A DNA stretch of 8,950 nucleotides from an uncultured Butyrivibrio sp. (GTDB taxonomy: Bacteria > Bacillota > Clostridia > Lachnospirales > Lachnospiraceae): the NCBI GenBank assembly GCA_947169985.1, contig CAMVRW010000089.1, positions 1 to 8,950 of the forward strand, written 5' to 3'. The notes under the pieces are model-generated. The model was not told the DNA's origin. It saw only the letters and a list, made by a program, of their open reading frames with translations, and did no database searches. Made by a program: the position numbers and the translations under genes. This document shows positions 6,267 through 8,950 of the stretch, in pieces (within the stretch, counting starts at the first letter, position 1; every line of letters begins with the position of its first letter).

Positions 6267-8126
6267 TTATATTTCTACATTCAGGTCATCAGCTGAAGGT
6301 TGATCTGTAAAGAGGGCTTCAAACTCCTCTCTTCCAATCTTTTCCTTCTCAATTAGAAGCGCTGCGCTCTTATGAAGAACATCCTCATACTGGAGGATTA
6401 CCTCTTTTGCCTTCTGATAGCATCTGTCAATAATGCTCTTTACTTCCTTATCGATCTCACCTGCCACAAGCTCTGAATGCTTCTTGGAATGGGAGATGTC
6501 ATATCCGATAAATACATCTTCCTCGTTGTCATCGTAGCTCACAACGCCGATATTATCTGACATTCCATACTTGGTAACCATACTTCTGGCTTCCTGGGTA
6601 GCTTTTCTGATATCGCTGGAGGCGCCTGTGGTGATATCTCCAAAGATTATCTCCTCAGCAATCCTTCCGCCAAGTGAAACCATGATATCCTGAAGCATCT
6701 TGCCCTTTGTAAGGAACATTTCGTCCTTCTCAGGCAAAGGCATGGTGTAGCCTGCGGCTCCAAGGCCTGTAGGAATGATAGATATTGTATGTACTGGTCC
6801 TGCATCCGGAAGCACATGCATCAGTATAGCATGTCCTGCCTCATGATAAGCAGTGATCTTCTTGTCCTTATCAGAGATGATCCTGCTTCGTTTCTCAGTT
6901 CCGATTCCTACCTGGATAAATGCTTTGTTGATGTCTGCCTGTCTGATAACCTGTCTGTCATCAACTGCTGCATTTATGGCAGACTCATTAAGAAGGTTCT
7001 CAAGATCCGCTCCTGTGAAGCCTGCTGTGGTCTGAGCCACCTGCTTGATGTCCACATCATCTGAAAGAGGCTTATTCCTTGCATGGATCCTAAGGATATC
7101 CTCTCTTCCACCCACATCTGGTCTCTGAACAGTGATCTTTCTGTCAAATCGTCCGGGTCTTAAAATAGCAGGATCAAGAATATCCACACGGTTTGTAGCA
7201 GCCATTACGATAATGCCTTCGTTTACACCAAAGCCATCCATTTCTACAAGGAGCTGGTTAAGGGTCTGCTCACGCTCATCATGACCGCCGCCCATTCCTG
7301 TTCCACGTCTTCTTGCAACAGCATCTATCTCATCAATAAATACAATACAGGGTGAATTCTTTTTAGCATCAGCGAACAGGTCTCTCACTCTGGAAGCACC
7401 TACGCCCACAAACATCTCAACGAAATCAGAACCGGAGATGCTAAAGAAGGGAACGCCTGCTTCTCCTGCAACTGCCCTTGCCAAAAGGGTCTTACCTGTT
7501 CCCGGAGCGCCCTCCAAAAGGACACCTTTAGGAATTCTTGCTCCAACCTTAGTGAATTTATCAGGGTCTTTTAAGAACTGTATGATCTCATGTAGCTGGT
7601 CCTTTTCTTCCTTAAGACCTGCCACATCACTGAGTGTTATCTTGTTATCTTCCCCGGTGGACATCCTGGCGCGACTCTTTCCGAAATTCATCATCCGGTT
7701 ATTGCCACCCCCGGCGTTCTGAGCGTTTGTGAACAGCGTAAACATAAAGACCATGACAATAAGCCCCACTATAATGGGGATTATGCCGGTAATAATAATA
7801 TTGTCAGAAGGAACATCCTTGACCTCAACATTTATGCCGTTGGAGGCCAGATAAGCCTCGATCACCGACACATCTGTTGAATAAAAGATCACATCGTCGC
7901 TGCCGTCATTAAAGCTGACCCTCACGGATCCGGTAGGGGTCTCAGCATTTGGCGTGATAGTTACAAATCTTACCCTCTGGGCTGCAACGTCGCTCTCAAG
8001 GGAATTCCTGGAATAGGTAGTTGCATTGGTGTTAACCAGGCCTCTTCCATACTCCAGCAGCACTACAGCCACAAGAAGGATTATTACAAACACAAAAATG
8101 GAATTAAAACTCTTTGAACGATTCAA
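6267..8126 (-). CDS. ftsH: ATP-dependent zinc metalloprotease FtsH
   Basis: 619 residues, normal for the family. FtsH is a hexameric membrane AAA+ protease that degrades damaged membrane proteins and regulatory proteins. Seen: transmembrane segment 1 (about 10-25), an outer domain (about 30-108), transmembrane segment 2 (about 110-133), Walker A GAPGTGKT (206-213), pore loop FVEMFVG (235-241), Walker B with D265/E266, the second region of homology (about 310-329, RPGRFDR with arginine fingers), zinc motif HEAGH (428-432) and third ligand D505 in TTGASSDI. All catalytic residues are intact. The start is TTG at 8126; no ATG or GTG fits the frame before the first membrane segment. The strong Shine-Dalgarno AAAGGGGGA lies about 12 nt upstream, a longer gap than usual, which may lower initiation. 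The gap after hpt is 39 nt with no terminator, so the genes are probably co-transcribed. Confidence 0.97.
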   Translation of the reverse strand: MNRSKSFNSIFVFVIILLVAVVLLEYGRGLVNTNATTYSRNSLESDVAAQRVRFVTITPNAETPTGSVRVSFNDGSDDVIFYSTDVSVIEAYLASNGINVEVKDVPSDNIIITGIIPIIVGLIVMVFMFTLFTNAQNAGGGNNRMMNFGKSRARMSTGEDNKITLSDVAGLKEEKDQLHEIIQFLKDPDKFTKVGARIPKGVLLEGAPGTGKTLLARAVAGEAGVPFFSISGSDFVEMFVGVGASRVRDLFADAKKNSPCIVFIDEIDAVARRRGTGMGGGHDEREQTLNQLLVEMDGFGVNEGIIVMAATNRVDILDPAILRPGRFDRKITVQRPDVGGREDILRIHARNKPLSDDVDIKQVAQTTAGFTGADLENLLNESAINAAVDDRQVIRQADINKAFIQVGIGTEKRSRIISDKDKKITAYHEAGHAILMHVLPDAGPVHTISIIPTGLGAAGYTMPLPEKDEMFLTKGKMLQDIMVSLGGRIAEEIIFGDITTGASSDIRKATQEARSMVTKYGMSDNIGVVSYDDNEEDVFIGYDISHSKKHSELVAGEIDKEVKSIIDRCYQKAKEVILQYEDVLHKSAALLIEKEKIGREEFEALFTDQPSADDLNVEI

Positions 8127-8165
8127 CTTCGCTCTTATCCCCCTTTAACAATACTCTTTTCACAA

Positions 8166-8690
8166 TCAGTTAAACTCTACTACTCCGATATATGGAAGGT
8201 TACGATATCTCTGATCGTAGTCAAGTCCGTATCCCACCACGAACTCATCAGGGATCTCAAATCCTGTATAATCAACCTTAACATCAGTAACTCTTCTTTC
8301 AGGCTTATCAAGAAGTGTGCACAGCTTGATATCAGCAGGTCCTCTATCTCCAAGCATCTTGATAAGATATGACAGGGTTCTTCCTGAATCCACAATATCC
8401 TCAACAATAATAACGTGCCTGTCCTTAAGGGGCTCGTCAAGATCCTTTACAATCTTAACAACACCGCTGGACTTTGTTGAGCTTCCATAGCTAGAAGCTG
8501 ACATAAAATCCATGGTTACTGGTACAGTGATGCGCTTTGCAAGCTCACACATGAAGAACACGCCGCCCTTTAAAACGCAAACCAGATGAACGGTCTTTCC
8601 TGCATAATCCTTACTGATCCTGTCTCCCAGTTCCTTGATCTTCTTATCAACCTCTTCCTCTGATAATAACTCGCGTACAGATTCAGCCAT
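8166..8690 (-). CDS. hpt: Hypoxanthine(-guanine) phosphoribosyltransferase
   Basis: 174 residues from the preferred start. It converts hypoxanthine or guanine plus PRPP to IMP or GMP in purine salvage, in the cytoplasm. Motifs: LKGG (40-43) binding pyrophosphate, SSYGS (66-70) in the flexible loop, the PRPP loop VIIVEDIVDSGRTL (93-106) with E97/D98, LDKP (127-130) contacting the purine through the lysine, and the C-terminal FVVGYGLDYDQRYRNLPYIG (150-169). The ATG at 8690 is chosen because GGAGG ends 8 nt before it. The in-frame ATG at 8705 overlaps that Shine-Dalgarno site and has none of its own. The start overlaps the tilS stop by 8 nt, and ftsH follows; in B. subtilis, tilS, hprT and ftsH are adjacent in the same order. 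Confidence 0.95.
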   Translation of the reverse strand: MAESVRELLSEEEVDKKIKELGDRISKDYAGKTVHLVCVLKGGVFFMCELAKRITVPVTMDFMSASSYGSSTKSSGVVKIVKDLDEPLKDRHVIIVEDIVDSGRTLSYLIKMLGDRGPADIKLCTLLDKPERRVTDVKVDYTGFEIPDEFVVGYGLDYDQRYRNLPYIGVVEFN

Positions 8691-8950
8691 TAGTATTTCC
8701 TCCATTTGTGATATTTATAGCTAAAATTCTTTTGGTATCTTTACTTACTTTAGCATTGTCGCCCATCCGATACCCGGGAATCCACAGTACCTTCTCACCG
8801 TCAGCAAGGACATATATCCTGTCCCGAAGTTCCTTTGGAACCTTTTCATCAGTCAGGTACTTCCTCAGTTCTTTCCTGTGAATACCGTCTTCCTGCTCCA
8901 GGAAGATAACATCCTTAGGTTTCCTGGTACGAAAAGCGACTGTTTCTATT
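8683..8950 (-). CDS. tilS: tRNA(Ile)-lysidine synthetase TilS, C-terminal fragment (5' part outside window)
   Basis: A frame open at the right window edge gives 88 residues and ends with TGA at 8685-8683. It carries the TilS C-terminal domain pattern: RKELRKYLTDEKVPKELRDR, then IYVLADGEKVLWIPGYRMGD. This domain helps recognise tRNA-Ile; TilS changes the wobble cytidine of the CAU anticodon to lysidine so that it reads AUA. The catalytic N-terminal PP-loop domain is off the window. The end overlaps hpt by 8 nt (ATGGCTGA), pointing to translational coupling. The identification rests on the C-terminal motif together with the conserved tilS-hpt-ftsH order. Confidence 0.88.
   Translation of the reverse strand, partial: IETVAFRTRKPKDVIFLEQEDGIHRKELRKYLTDEKVPKELRDRIYVLADGEKVLWIPGYRMGDNAKVSKDTKRILAINITNGGNTNG

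Overview
The window reads as ordinary chromosomal DNA of a low-to-mid GC, strictly fermentative Firmicute, most likely a Clostridia of the family Lachnospiraceae (Butyrivibrio/Roseburia-like). This is inferred from the tilS-hpt-ftsH gene order typical of Firmicutes, strong purine-rich Shine-Dalgarno sites, a B. subtilis-type class II aldolase, an intracellular GH13 maltodextrin enzyme, and a solute-binding protein paired with a membrane sensor. The assignment comes from reading the proteins, not from a search. Every recognisable gene lies on the minus strand, so transcription runs from high to low coordinates. No tRNA, rRNA, CRISPR array, insertion sequence or phage gene was seen.

In transcription order: (1) 8950-6267 holds the 3' end of tilS (tRNA-Ile lysidine synthetase), hpt (purine salvage, overlapping tilS by 8 nt) and ftsH (membrane AAA+ protease, TTG start). 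(2) 6266-6053 is a 214-nt intergenic stretch. It carries a strong terminator hairpin, an extended -10 element directly after it, a 13-bp direct repeat and potential alternative RNA pairings. (3) 6052-3956 encodes a cytoplasmic GH13 neopullulanase/cyclomaltodextrinase-like enzyme. (4) 3974-3843 holds two consecutive hairpins, the second a likely terminator, whose T tract runs into the fba promoter. (5) 3832-2969 is fba (class II fructose-1,6-bisphosphate aldolase), followed by a terminator. (6) 2886 to the window start is a close-packed row: greA, a flavin-reductase-like flavoprotein, a secreted non-lipidated extracellular solute-binding protein, and the N-terminal part of a membrane sensor cut by the window edge.

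Functionally, maltodextrin hydrolysis and aldolase both feed glycolysis, but they have separate transcription signals. The solute-binding protein and sensor look like a ligand-sensing pair that probably continues with a kinase domain and response regulator outside the window. The signals most worth checking are this pair, the structured leader before the GH13 gene, and the compound palindrome between the GH13 gene and fba. I see no clear evidence of a wholly new system.
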